Assembly: GCF_003710905.1 (NCBI RefSeq)
Contig: NZ_RHHV01000005.1
Location: 310,001-374,000 of the forward strand
DNA from: Brevibacillus parabrevis
Lineage (GTDB): Bacteria; Bacillota; Bacilli; Brevibacillales; Brevibacillaceae
Direction of reading: 5' to 3'
Length of the DNA: 64,000 nt
Part shown: positions 18,406-27,392 of the stretch, in pieces
How the letters are laid out: every line of letters starts with the position of its first letter
Numbering within the stretch: the stretch's first letter is position 1
The notes under the pieces: model-generated
The model's database searches: none
Told to the model about the DNA's origin: nothing
Seen by the model: the letters and a program-made list of their open reading frames with translations, nothing else
Position numbers and translations under genes: made by a program

Positions 18406-19098
18406 ATGACGGTTACGGCATTGGAACCTGACGATTATCTGATGCTGTCGGGCATTCAGCATTTCGCCTTTTGCCCTAGACAGTGGGCGCTTATTCATGT
18501 GGAGCAACAGTGGAAAGAAAATGTGCTGACGACAGAAGGCAACGATGTGCATCGTATGGTGGACGATCCGCAATTTGACGAGACGCGGGGAGACAAAAGG
18601 GTGGTGCGTTCTATGCCGCTTGTATCCGAGGCTTTGCGCGTTCGTGGGACGGCGGATATGGTGGAATTTAGACGGCAGGAGCAGCCTTCGTCGGCAACGG
18701 TTGTGCTGGAAGGGCGTGCAGGCTATTGGTCGGTCATACCGGTGGAGTATAAACGGGGTAAGCCGAAGAGAGATGACCGCGATGCGCTTCAGCTATGCGC
18801 GCAGGCAATTTGTCTGGAGGAAATGCTGGGTGTATCCATTTCTGAGGGAGAAATATTTTATCACGAGGTCAGGAAGCGCGAGAAGATTGAACTTACCTCT
18901 GGACTGCGGGAGCGCGTAGCGAAAATTACGGTTGAAATGACGAAAATGCATGCGGAGTCACGGACGCCCAAGGCGGTGTACAAGACGCATTGCCGCCAAT
19001 GCTCGCTTGTATCGTTATGCCAGCCGAAGTGGAGCAGCAGAGGTGCAAAGTCGGCTGCCGCTTATGTGGAGCAGTGGATCGGAGGGCATAGACAATGA
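18406..19098 (+). CDS. cas4: Cas4 exonuclease (type I-C adaptation)
   Basis: Cas4 trims prespacers and enforces PAM-correct orientation together with Cas1-Cas2. The 230-residue protein has the four Cys of its [4Fe-4S] cluster (C23 in FAFCPRQWAL; C196, C199, C205 in CRQCSLVSLCQP) and the RecB-like nuclease core PVEYKRGKPKRDDRDALQLCAQA. It has no good ribosome site of its own (starts 6 bp after cas7c) and overlaps cas1 by 4 nt, so translation is probably coupled. Confidence 0.94.
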   Translation: MTVTALEPDDYLMLSGIQHFAFCPRQWALIHVEQQWKENVLTTEGNDVHRMVDDPQFDETRGDKRVVRSMPLVSEALRVRGTADMVEFRRQEQPSSATVVLEGRAGYWSVIPVEYKRGKPKRDDRDALQLCAQAICLEEMLGVSISEGEIFYHEVRKREKIELTSGLRERVAKITVEMTKMHAESRTPKAVYKTHCRQCSLVSLCQPKWSSRGAKSAAAYVEQWIGGHRQ

Positions 19099-20126
19099 GG
19101 CGATTGTTGAACACCTTGTATATCACGATGGAAAATGCCTATCTGAGGGCGAGAGGCGAAACACTGCTTGTAAGCGCTGAAGGCGTCAAGGAATTGCAGG
19201 TGCCGCGAATTAATTTGGAGTCGATTGTTATTTTTGGCTATGTCGGCGTCAGTCCGGAAGCGATGAACTTATGTGTGGACAACGGAATTTCACTTGTGTT
19301 TCTGACGCCCTCGGGCCGGTTCAAGGCACGGGTGACGGGTGAGGTATCCGGCAATATTCACCTGCGGCGTACGCAGTACCGCTGGTGCGACAGGGAGGAC
19401 CAGTCGCTGCTGCTGGCGAAACGGTTCATCTATTCCAAGCTTGTCAATGCAAGAGTGTCCGTTAAGCGTACGCTCCGTGACTACGCAGAACGTATTCAGG
19501 CGGAACATTGTCAGTCAGTTGTGACGTGGCTGGATCGGCAAATGAGGGAAGTCGTGAAGGCAAAGTCACTGGATGAACTGCGAGGAATCGAAGGACTGGC
19601 GGCGCGGCATTATTTTTCGGTGTTGCCAGAGCAAATTTTGGCAAATAAAGAGGACTTCGAGTTTAGGGGCCGAGTGAAACGTCCTCCTCGGGACCGGGTG
19701 AACGCACTGCTATCATTTCTGTACACGTTGCTTGCGAATGATGTTACTCATGCACTGGAGACGGTCGGACTTGATCCTCAGGCCGGATATTTGCATCGGG
19801 ATCGTCCGGGGCGGAATGGCCTGGCGTTGGACTTGATGGAGGAGTTTCGGGTCTATATGGCGGATAGAACGGCGCTGACGCTTATCAACCGGAAACAGGT
19901 GACCAAGGATGACTTTGTAGAGAAGGAGTCCGGGGCGTTTATATTGATCGATGAGGCCAGAAAGCTTGTTTTGACGGAGTGGCAGCAGAGGAAGCGGGAC
20001 GAGATTTATCATCCATTTTTTGAAGAGAAGATTGCTGTTGGACTTCTTCCTTACGCGCAAGCGATGTTGTTGGCCAGGTATATGCGTGGCGACCTGGATG
20101 ATTACCCGCCATTTTTCTGGAAGTAG
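19095..20126 (+). CDS. cas1: Cas1 integrase
   Basis: Metal-dependent integrase that inserts prespacers at the leader-proximal repeat. The 343-residue protein has the N-terminal beta domain (LVSAEGVKELQVPRINLESIVIFG) and the catalytic helical domain, with the Glu, His and Asp region in LANDVTHALETVGLDPQAGYLHRDRPGRNGLALDLMEEFR. Full length for type I-C. Overlaps cas4 by ATGA and precedes cas2 by 12 bp. Confidence 0.96.
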   Translation: MRRLLNTLYITMENAYLRARGETLLVSAEGVKELQVPRINLESIVIFGYVGVSPEAMNLCVDNGISLVFLTPSGRFKARVTGEVSGNIHLRRTQYRWCDREDQSLLLAKRFIYSKLVNARVSVKRTLRDYAERIQAEHCQSVVTWLDRQMREVVKAKSLDELRGIEGLAARHYFSVLPEQILANKEDFEFRGRVKRPPRDRVNALLSFLYTLLANDVTHALETVGLDPQAGYLHRDRPGRNGLALDLMEEFRVYMADRTALTLINRKQVTKDDFVEKESGAFILIDEARKLVLTEWQQRKRDEIYHPFFEEKIAVGLLPYAQAMLLARYMRGDLDDYPPFFWK

Positions 20127-20138
20127 GAGTGATGTGGG

Positions 20139-20429
20139 ATGATGGTGTTAATTACTTACGATGTGAATACAACCTCTGCTGATGGGCAAAGACGCTTGAG
20201 ACAGGTTGCCAAAACATGCGAGGACTACGGTCAGCGAGTGCAAAATTCGGTGTTTGAATGTTTGATTGATTCGCAGCAGCTGAAGGAATTGCAGATTAAG
20301 CTGAAAAAGACTATAGATCCGGAGATGGACAGCTTGCGCTTCTATCGGATTGGGAGTAATTGGAAAGGTAAGGTTGAACATGTTGGCGCTAAACAAGGGT
20401 ATGATCCAGAGGGGTTTTTGATGATTTAG
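20139..20429 (+). CDS. cas2: Cas2 adaptation protein
   Basis: Dimeric scaffold that holds two Cas1 dimers and measures prespacer length. The 96-residue protein begins MMVLITYDVNT, with the conserved Asp after strand one, and has the ferredoxin-like pattern RVQNSVFECLID. TAGGAGT lies 8 nt before the first ATG. It is the last cas gene; the leader and array follow directly. Confidence 0.95.
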   Translation: MMVLITYDVNTTSADGQRRLRQVAKTCEDYGQRVQNSVFECLIDSQQLKELQIKLKKTIDPEMDSLRFYRIGSNWKGKVEHVGAKQGYDPEGFLMI

Positions 20430-20614
20430 CAGTGGATATGGCATTTGCGAACACTAGGCTCACATCGATTTTCAGGGAGGTTCGCAAATGCCTGCCGTTG
20501 CTGGGATTCGAGGTGTTTTTGGTATATGCTGCTGCGTATTATGCGACCGTATAAACGAGGTTCGCGGAAATCGCGTGAAATCCCTAGTCAGGACAAAGCT
20601 TCCTAGGTATTGCA
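20430..20614 (+). promoter_or_regulatory. CRISPR leader with a 12-bp inverted repeat
   Basis: The 185-bp gap between cas2 and the first repeat is the expected leader. It contains a perfect inverted repeat GCATTTGCGAAC (20441-20452) / GTTCGCAAATGC (20480-20491) separated by 27 bp, and a third partial copy GGTTCGCGG at 20561. It should carry the array promoter and the Cas1-Cas2 recognition sites; no clear -35/-10 pair stood out. Confidence 0.7.
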
Positions 20615-22750
20615 GTCGCCTGTCGTAGGCAGGCGTGGATTGAAACACCATGGAGACCGAATTGAACTCAATCGACGGAGTCGCCTGTCGTAGGCAGGCG
20701 TGGATTGAAACTAATGAAGTCCCGAGCCAAGTCTAATGCGTTTTTCGTCGCCTGTCGTAGGCAGGCGTGGATTGAAACCCAAAGGCCCATGCCCTCAATC
20801 AGTATGCGAACGTCGCCTGTCGTAGGCAGGCGTGGATTGAAACGAATGGTACTGAACACCAATGTTGAAGTGGTTTGTCGCCTGTCGTAGGCAGGCGTGG
20901 ATTGAAACTCCTGCCTGCAGACAAAGGTATGATTACTTCTGGGTCGCCTGTCGTAGGCAGGCGTGGATTGAAACATTCATGGCGCCGGAACATGACGCGA
21001 ACCCGGAGTCGCCTGTCGTAGGCAGGCGTGGATTGAAACCCTGTTCATTTTTTGCTGTTGTCCACGAATACCCGTCGCCTGTCGTAGGCAGGCGTGGATT
21101 GAAACAAGAACACCTTGGAACGGATCACCGTTTTCGTCGGTCGCCTGTCGTAGGCAGGCGTGGATTGAAACACTCCTCATACCTCCCAAACACGATAGCT
21201 TCCATCGTCGCCTGTCGTAGGCAGGCGTGGATTGAAACACCGGGCAATCGAGGCAAAGGCTGATGTGGAGAGGTCGCCTGTCGTAGGCAGGCGTGGATTG
21301 AAACTTCTGCAAAATAGTCTTCTAGGTAAACACCCAAGTCGCCTGTCGTAGGCAGGCGTGGATTGAAACTTCTCAACCAAGATGATGTGACTCTTACCTT
21401 TCGTCGCCTGTCGTAGGCAGGCGTGGATTGAAACCAGTATGTCATGACGCTTTTGCCAAGCATCGGGCGTCGCCTGTCGTAGGCAGGCGTGGATTGAAAC
21501 GAGTTTACAACTCTCTACGACATTGCCGTCCTCGGTCGCCTGTCGTAGGCAGGCGTGGATTGAAACTCTTCAAAGTACCCGGCCAGCACGCGGCTGCCTT
21601 TGTCGCCTGTCGTAGGCAGGCGTGGATTGAAACATCAATAAATTCAAAGATGGAAATGTCGCGTAAGGGTCGCCTGTCGTAGGCAGGCGTGGATTGAAAC
21701 AACCCGAACGGCTCCAAGGCTTGGGAAAAAACAGTCGCCTGTCGTAGGCAGGCGTGGATTGAAACCAGAACCCACGAAATCGGTTTGACCAGGAACGAGT
21801 CGCCTGTCGTAGGCAGGCGTGGATTGAAACGCCAGCTCTTGAATTGTCGTGCGGAAAACTTTTGTGTCGCCTGTCGTAGGCAGGCGTGGATTGAAACTGT
21901 TTCTAACATACCGTCCTGATCGGAGTAGACGTCGCCTGTCGTAGGCAGGCGTGGATTGAAACCTTTTAAGGAGTGGGAATGTTGAGGCGGTTCTATGGTC
22001 GCCTGTCGTAGGCAGGCGTGGATTGAAACACTTCTTCCGATGATTTTCCTTGTAGGTCTTGCCGTCGCCTGTCGTAGGCAGGCGTGGATTGAAACCACAT
22101 ATCAAAATAACGACTCCCGAAATCGTTACGTCGCCTGTCGTAGGCAGGCGTGGATTGAAACTATCAAAAAACGTTTAGGGGGTTCTCGTCATGTTGGTCG
22201 CCTGTCGTAGGCAGGCGTGGATTGAAACTCCGGTCTATGAAATCACTTACGAGAAGGCGCCGGTCGCCTGTCGTAGGCAGGCGTGGATTGAAACGTTCCC
22301 AATCCTTATAAAACAATTAAATGCCCTGGTCGCCTGTCGTAGGCAGGCGTGGATTGAAACAGTGGCAAATGCAGCAGGAGCAGGACGGGGCTATCCGTCG
22401 CCTGTCGTAGGCAGGCGTGGATTGAAACGATAAAGATTTTCTCGAGCACCATATTGTCAATATTGTCGCCTGTCGTAGGCAGGCGTGGATTGAAACAAGC
22501 TCGTTACAAAGAAAAGGCCGCCCGCGGCGAGTCGCCTGTCGTAGGCAGGCGTGGATTGAAACCCAAGTGCTTGGGAATTTGCGTCTTGGATCGCGTCGCC
22601 TGTCGTAGGCAGGCGTGGATTGAAACTAATTTGAAGATTCAGATACTTGGACCAGATAAGGTCGCCTGTCGTAGGCAGGCGTGGATTGAAACGGTCATGC
22701 CGTTCCCTCCTCTACAACCGCCTTCGCGTCGCCTGTCGTAGGCAGGCGTG
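20615..22750 (+). CRISPR. Type I-C CRISPR array, 32 full repeats plus one truncated
   Basis: The 32-nt repeat begins GTCGCCTGTCGTAGGC and ends GTGGATTGAAAC, the usual type I-C 3' end. CGCCTG and CAGGCG inside it form the hairpin that Cas5c recognises. I count full repeats starting at 20615, 20680, 20747, 20812 and so on to 22661, all identical by eye, with 32 spacers of 33-36 nt. The final copy (22728-22750) keeps only the first 23 nt and then diverges, marking the leader-distal end. I saw no spacer repeated and no spacer matching elsewhere in the window. Confidence 0.97.
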
Positions 22751-22804
22751 ATTACTGGAGAATTTGAGGACCTGTTTAGGGCAGTGACACCTGACTCTGG
22801 TGGA
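22751..22804. other. Array-distal flank
   Basis: Unique sequence between the truncated repeat and the right copy of the 29-bp direct repeat; no feature seen. Confidence 0.5.
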
Positions 22805-22833
22805 AGTCCGAACTGGTCAGATGTACTACCAAA
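22805..22833 (+). repeat. 29-bp direct repeat, right copy
   Basis: Starts AGTCCGAACTGGTCAGATGT; 27 of 29 bases match the copy at 11188-11216, same orientation. Confidence 0.8.
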
Positions 22834-22839
22834 TACAGA

Positions 22840-22893
22840 GAAGTTAGCTCAGCTAGTAGACATAGGCCGGTAGTTTGATCTCAATAGTTCACC
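22840..22893 (+). pseudogene. Decayed tRNA copy, right of the CRISPR array
   Basis: Keeps a D-arm-like TTAGCTCAGCTAGTAGA, a T-loop-like GGTAGTTTGATCTC and an ACCA end, but the stems no longer pair and most of the anticodon arm is gone. The following TTTAACTACGGAAACGGCAG segment matches the sequence after the left decayed copy, including a weakened version of its terminator (22906-22926). Confidence 0.6.
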
Positions 22894-22905
22894 ATTTAAC
22901 TACGG

Positions 22906-22926
22906 AAACGGCAGTAATGCTGTTTT
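22906..22926 (+). terminator. Weakened tRNA-type terminator
   Basis: AAACGGCA, GTAA, TGCTGTTTT: same module as at 11333 and 12452 with one stem change (G-T pair) and a shorter T run. Confidence 0.5.
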
Positions 22927-23531
22927 ACATTTTGTTCATCGCCAATTTTTTGCTTGATCCTAGACTTTTCTGGAAAGTGTACCTGCTTTTTGGGATGGGA
23001 AGCTATGGTTGCTCTACATTAACACTCTACTGTATAGCAAAGATGGCTGCGATGCTACTAAGTAGCATATCAATAATGGTTTAGTCCTCGATGTATTGGC
23101 AGGAAAGAAGTAGAAGAGCAATTTTCGAATTCTAAATGTAAGATAGTTAATATACGCATTGATATGTATTTTTATTTCATCAACTAACAATCCCATTCTT
23201 ATACGCCCTCCCAAGTGGGAAAAATCGAGATACCATCACATTATAGCTGCTTATGTAAAAAAATGGACGAGTTTCAAATAGCTCTGTATGCGAATGACAA
23301 CTTGTCCATTTCACTTTGATAAGCAGTGATTTGATACAGATATCTCATTTGATCTGCTGAGGCTCGATAATTCGAAAATGATAGAATAATTACACGAACT
23401 CCTCACGCCTAGCCCCCAAAACTGATTTTTCAGTATTTACTTTTATAGCCGATGAAATCTATGATACAATCAAATTGCCCGTTGTAGGAGTTCTAAAGTC
23501 CTAGGAAAGGAGTCCTTCTTTAGTGTTGATG
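22927..23531. other. Gene-poor stretch
   Basis: Short open frames occur but none has a ribosome site with plausible coding content. A hairpin with a T run on the minus strand is listed separately. The right end leads into a probable group II intron remnant. Confidence 0.5.
23254..23311 (-). terminator. Orphan minus-strand terminator-like hairpin
   Basis: On the minus strand AAATGGACAAGTT (from 23311) pairs with AACTCGTCCATTT, one G-U pair, followed by TTTTTTTAC. No gene lies upstream of it on that strand. Confidence 0.5.
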
Positions 23532-23569
23532 GAACGCCGTGTGCGTTGAAAGGCGCCTGCACGGTGTTG
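23532..23569 (+). ncRNA. Probable group II intron domain V (3' end remnant)
   Basis: The segment folds as domain V does: AACGCCGTG (23533-23541) pairs with CACGGTGTT (23560-23568), then a two-nucleotide bulge (CT), and an upper stem GCGTT/GGCGC capped by GAAA. The CGC near the base is at the place of the catalytic triad. A second small hairpin (AGCCC/GGGTT, 23581-23596) with an unpaired A resembles domain VI. No reverse transcriptase gene lies upstream, so only the intron's 3' end seems to remain. By eye only; not tested by a covariance model. Confidence 0.5.
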
Positions 23570-23573
23570 GTCT

Positions 23574-24413
23574 GTGCAAAAGCCCGTTTTTGGGTTAGCC
23601 GGAAATAGCGGACAAGCAATTACAGGAGTAGGTACATCTGCAACAGTTTTACAGATTGGCGAGACAATTACGAGAACAGCAACAACAACAGAACCAGGAA
23701 CCAAGATTTGGTCATCGAGCAATCCGTCAGTAGCGACTGTGAATGCTTTCACTGGAGTGATCACGGCAGTTTCACCTGGAACGACAACGATCCAATATAC
23801 AAGTTCTAATGGAGCTGTAAACAGTGTCACTGTGACAGTCTACGCTACAGCGCAAGAAACCAACCCTTCATACTCGGGTACTGGAACGAATGGAAACCTT
23901 GCTGAAGGCGATACGGCTATATCCCCGGATCAAACGATCACGGCAGGTTCCGGACAAACCATTACTTGGACATCAAGCAATCCAAGCAAAATTTCAGTCG
24001 ACACAGAGGGCAAGATTTCGAGGCAAGGTGGAGGCTCGGCAGTGATTAGCTACGTGATTACTGATGATGCTGATCATCATGTGGTACAGAAGGGCTCTGT
24101 GACCGTTACCGCTGATTTTGCCATCAACAATGATGTGACATTGACTGCGAAACCTACTGCGATGTTCACAATCGACAGTGCCGCAAAAGTGATTGATGGA
24201 AGTGCTGTCTTCTTCAGTGGTTCTACCTATGTCGGATCTGCATTGATGGGTCATCTTGAAGGCCCAGATGGCGCAACGGTCAAGCTGTTCTCTGCTTCTC
24301 ACGTCGAAAAAGGTTCCTTCGACCTTTTGGAAACAGGAGATTATGTGCTGGTTACAGCAACGGATGGAACGACAACAGCCACATACACGATCTTGTTTGT
24401 CACTACCCCATAG
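23574..24413 (+). pseudogene. BIG2-domain protein, probably 5' truncated
   Basis: A 279-codon frame opening at a GTG with no ribosome site and no signal peptide. Residues about 18-92 and 105-182 are BIG2 Ig-like domains (WSSSNPSVATVN, WTSSNPSKISVD), followed by an all-beta tail (about 190-279). The first 12-15 codons lie in the presumed intron domain VI, so the reading frame probably began in a lost 5' exon. It may still be a true short gene. Not closely similar to the ten-BIG2 protein at 7004, which uses a different repeat spacing. Function: extracellular or phage-type Ig-like protein, inferred from fold only. Confidence 0.55.
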
Positions 24414-24436
24414 TTCTGTTGCATGCACCACAATTC

Positions 24437-24461
24437 CCCAGGAGAAATCCTGGGTTTTTTC
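24437..24461 (+). terminator. Terminator after the BIG2 fragment
   Basis: CCCAGGA, GAAA tetraloop, TCCTGGGTTTTTT. Confidence 0.88.
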
Positions 24462-24551
24462 ATTTCAAACCGCAGCCCTCAAAACGTTTTAGCAGCCAGA
24501 AAACGTATGAGTGAAGGAGGCGCTAGTAGGTTAACCATACTTAAACATCCA

Positions 24552-24579
24552 AAGCAGCCAAAATGAAGGCTGCTTTTTT
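24552..24579 (+). terminator. Second terminator-like hairpin
   Basis: AAGCAGCC, loop of eight, GGCTGCTTTTTT. No gene between this and the previous terminator; the remaining 235 bp to the MerR promoter hold nothing recognisable. Confidence 0.8.
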
Positions 24580-24814
24580 CTGTGTCGGGAGCGGCCTGTT
24601 TACTTTCAGATAAATGCAGGGGCAATCGCGATACGTTAGAGCAACGAAAGACTCGCGAACAGGATTCTCCTCTGAATGATGCAGGAATCTTGTTGCCAAC
24701 CTAGTGTCTTCTACTAAAACGGTGAGACGAATGACAGGTTCAGCGGCTCCAGGTAGAAATGGCGAAGACGCAGAAATTCCGGTTTATACGAAAATTTCTC
24801 CTAGATCGCTTCCC

Positions 24815-24845
24815 TTGACTCTCCCCTCAACTGGAACGTTATACT
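24815..24845 (+). promoter_or_regulatory. MerR-type promoter with 19-bp spacer
   Basis: TTGACT (24815-24820) and TATACT (24840-24845) are separated by 19 bp, the over-long spacing that MerR activators correct by DNA distortion. The spacer carries a CTCCCCTCAACTGGAA-type dyad. It drives the merR gene and probably the exporter behind it. Confidence 0.75.
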
Positions 24846-24895
24846 CGGAAAAGACCAGGGAGAGAATAGAATGACCCGTGCAAGGAGATGGATGG

Positions 24896-25711
24896 ATGTT
24901 TAAAATCAGCGAGTTTTCAAAAATCAGCCAGGTGTCCGTAAAGACGCTTCGTTACTACGACCAGTTAAATTTGCTCAAGCCGAATCACACCGACCGATTT
25001 ACAGGTTATCGGTATTATACGGCTGACCAAATGTTTCAACTCAATCGGATTTTGGCCTTTAAAGAACTGGGCTTCTCGTTAGAGCAAATTCGCCAGTTGG
25101 TAGGAGAGCAAATCTCGCAAGAACAAATTCGGGGAATGTTTCGGTTGAAGGAAAGCGAGATTTTGTCCAATTTGGCTAAGGAGCAGGCAAAACTGACGCA
25201 AATTAAGGAACGGCTGTCTTTCATCGAAAATGAAGGCGAGAATCAAAAGTCGCACGACGTTATTGTAAAGGAAGTCGGGCCTCAACTTGTGCTGTCTTAC
25301 CGCCAAAAAGCTTCGCTCAAGCAAATTCCGGAGCTTTTCCAACAGGTGGATGATCAATTGGGAAATTCCGTTCAGCCATCTACGCCTCAAATTGTACTTT
25401 GGCACGGATGTGAAGAAAGCGAGGACGAAATTGACATGGAAGTGGCACGGCCTCTGACTCTTGATATGCCGAGCCGGCCTCCTTTTACGGTGAAACAATT
25501 GCCGGAAGTTCCGATGATGGCTACGCTTATCCACCTTTGCCGGACGACTCGCCCCTGTAGTGCAAGCGCGGTATTGGCAGCGTGGATTGAACGGAACGGA
25601 TATCGTATGAAAGAGAATGAACCGCGGCGCGAAATTTGTTTGCCGCATGAAAAGTCAAACGATCCGGAAGCTCACGTTGCCGAGTTGCAGGTTGCCATAG
25701 AAAGAGCATGA
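24896..25711 (+). CDS. MerR-family regulator with GyrI-like effector domain
   Basis: Multidrug-type activator like BmrR. The 271-residue protein has an N-terminal MerR helix-turn-helix (MFKISEFSKISQVSVKTLRYYDQLNLLKP ... YRYYTADQM), a long coiled dimerisation helix (residues about 75-110) and a C-terminal region starting near 120 (VIVKEVGPQLVLSYRQ) of the GyrI/BmrR ligand-binding type. The start at 24896 has AAGGAG 9 nt upstream; a GTG six codons earlier overlaps that site. It follows a 19-bp-spacer promoter and is followed after 30 bp by an MFS exporter, so the likely role is ligand-induced activation of both. Confidence 0.88.
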   Translation: MFKISEFSKISQVSVKTLRYYDQLNLLKPNHTDRFTGYRYYTADQMFQLNRILAFKELGFSLEQIRQLVGEQISQEQIRGMFRLKESEILSNLAKEQAKLTQIKERLSFIENEGENQKSHDVIVKEVGPQLVLSYRQKASLKQIPELFQQVDDQLGNSVQPSTPQIVLWHGCEESEDEIDMEVARPLTLDMPSRPPFTVKQLPEVPMMATLIHLCRTTRPCSASAVLAAWIERNGYRMKENEPRREICLPHEKSNDPEAHVAELQVAIERA

Positions 25712-25741
25712 GGAAGTTCATCTGGAGAGGAGATTCAATGA

Positions 25742-26941
25742 ATGGCGAAACAACATAAGCGACTGATTTTCAATTTGTTTTTATTAACTTTCGTCTTGGG
25801 AACGAGTGAATTTGTGATTGTCGGGTTGCTCAATGAAGTGTCAGCAGATTTGAAAATAGCGATATCAACGGCGGGTTCGCTTGTATCGGTTTTTGCCATC
25901 ACGTTTGCCATAAGCACGCCGATCTTGACGGCTGTTTTAAGCCGATTTTCCAAGTATCCGCTGATGCTTGCCCTGATCGGGGTGTTTATTGTCGCAAATG
26001 TCATTACGGCTTTATCGGGATCGTTTGCACTGCTTGTTGCCAGCAGAATCGTCACGGCCGTAGTTACCGGGGTACTGATCGCACTTGCAATGAGTGTGGC
26101 GAATGAAACGATGCCTGCCGACAAGCGGGGGCCAGCTATATCGATTATTTTTGCGGGGTTTACGATAGCAAGCGTAGTCGGGGTGCCGATCGGAACGTAT
26201 ATCGGGCAATGGAGCGGCTGGCAAATGGCTTTTTGGTTTACCAGCGTATTGGGTATCGTATCCTTAATCGTAAGCGCTGTGACCATTCCCAAACAGCTGA
26301 GGGGAACAAAGAGTTCCTTGCAAAAACAAATGGGTCTCATAACCAATCCGCGTATTGTCATCGGCTTTTTTATTCCCGCATTAAGTATTGGGGCTACCTA
26401 TACGGTATATACGTATTTGGCTCCTTTGCTGCAAGAAGTGCTATTCGTGCCTGAGCGTTACATCGGCGTCATTTTTTTGCTGTACGGTGTTGTTTCCGTT
26501 TTTAGCACGCTCATTGGCGGGAAGCTGGCGATCCGTAACGGGATTGGCAAGTTGAGGTATGTGTTTCTGATTCAAGCTGCTATCCTTGCTTCGTTGTACT
26601 TTTCTTCCCATTCGATTGTCGCAGCCTTGATTAGTATCGCACTCATTGCTCTTGTTGTTTACATGATGAACTCGACCATGCAATTGTATTTCATTGATGT
26701 AGCACATAAGTATTATCCGGCAGCGAAGGAGTTGGCTTCGTCGTTGGCTCCTGTATCTATAAACGTCGGAATCGCATTTGGAGCGGCTCTCGGGGGAATC
26801 GTCACGGTGAACAGGGAACTTATCGACGTATCCTGGGCAGGCGGGATCGTTGCGGTGGCTGCATCATTGTTGACCTTTGTCAGTTATCAGCTGGACCGTA
26901 AAGCCAGCCGCTACCGCAGTCACATGAAAGAAACGCTTTGA
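25742..26941 (+). CDS. MFS drug exporter (AraJ/YdhP-like, DHA1 group)
   Basis: A 399-residue membrane protein with about twelve helices. It starts FNLFLLTFVLGTSEFVIVGLL, the segment typical of the AraJ/PbuE/YdhP group of 12-helix proton antiporters, and has the motif A-like loop LSRFSKYPLMLA and motif C-like region FAGFTIASVVGVPIGTYIG. GAGGAG lies about 8-12 nt upstream. Placed 30 bp behind the MerR regulator, whose promoter should control it. Substrate unknown; a toxic small molecule sensed by the GyrI-like domain is the natural guess. Confidence 0.85.
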   Translation: MAKQHKRLIFNLFLLTFVLGTSEFVIVGLLNEVSADLKIAISTAGSLVSVFAITFAISTPILTAVLSRFSKYPLMLALIGVFIVANVITALSGSFALLVASRIVTAVVTGVLIALAMSVANETMPADKRGPAISIIFAGFTIASVVGVPIGTYIGQWSGWQMAFWFTSVLGIVSLIVSAVTIPKQLRGTKSSLQKQMGLITNPRIVIGFFIPALSIGATYTVYTYLAPLLQEVLFVPERYIGVIFLLYGVVSVFSTLIGGKLAIRNGIGKLRYVFLIQAAILASLYFSSHSIVAALISIALIALVVYMMNSTMQLYFIDVAHKYYPAAKELASSLAPVSINVGIAFGAALGGIVTVNRELIDVSWAGGIVAVAASLLTFVSYQLDRKASRYRSHMKETL

Positions 26942-26953
26942 TGGATCTTGCAA

Positions 26954-26978
26954 AAACGGCAGAAGTGCCGTTTTTTTG
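26954..26978 (+). terminator. Terminator of the merR-MFS operon
   Basis: AACGGCA, GAAG, TGCCGTTTTTTT. Same hairpin type as the tRNA-Ala terminator. Confidence 0.85.
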
Positions 26979-27154
26979 TTGGATATGACGGCTTCCGCGA
27001 ATGATCTGCGAACAATGTTTTAACCAAACGATTTTCCGTGCCAGGCACTAAAGTCGGCAGCCTAGCTGACTATACTAGGTTATGCTACTATGAGGAAAAC
27101 TTTTGATAGATTCTCCTGTGTAAAAGTGTGGCCGATCCTCACTTTGCCTGATCG
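26979..27154. other. Intergenic, no gene seen
   Basis: Upstream part of the degraded gene described next may extend here (an out-of-phase VADPHFA-like stretch near 27129-27149), but no intact frame exists. Confidence 0.4.
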
Positions 27155-27295
27155 CACTACTTGCTAGACGGACATCACAAAATGTTTGCGGCTGCTCATG
27201 CCAAAATGCCCGTCTCCATGTTGTCTTTCCTATCAATTGATGAGTCATTTGCCAGCCGGGCGCAGATCGATAAACTTATCCAAGCATTGAGATGA
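27155..27295 (+). pseudogene. Fragment of an unknown gene (C-terminal 46 codons)
   Basis: An open stretch HYLLDGHHKMFAAAHAKMPV ... KLIQALR ends at TGA 27293-27295. It has the composition of a real protein (LLDGHHK, then alternating hydrophobic/acidic helices) but no start. Just upstream, a different frame reads VADPHFA, which looks like the preceding part of the same protein before a frameshift. I do not recognise the family. Confidence 0.45.
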
Positions 27296-27392
27296 TAAAA
27301 TGTTTTTTGACTGGAAAAAGCAGATTGGCTGACGGGTGATTTTGGAGAGATGAGGAACGAAATAACGTTAGGATCGGGAGGCACAACAGAAA

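Noticed and set aside
20668-22741. Open frames with repeated CRRQAW or RLPTTGD peptides
   Set aside because: They are translations of the CRISPR repeats.
22840-22893. Functional tRNA right of the CRISPR array
   Set aside because: Stems do not pair and the anticodon arm is incomplete.
22875-23084. 69-codon hydrophobic frame right of the array
   Set aside because: It starts inside the decayed tRNA/terminator module and has no ribosome site.
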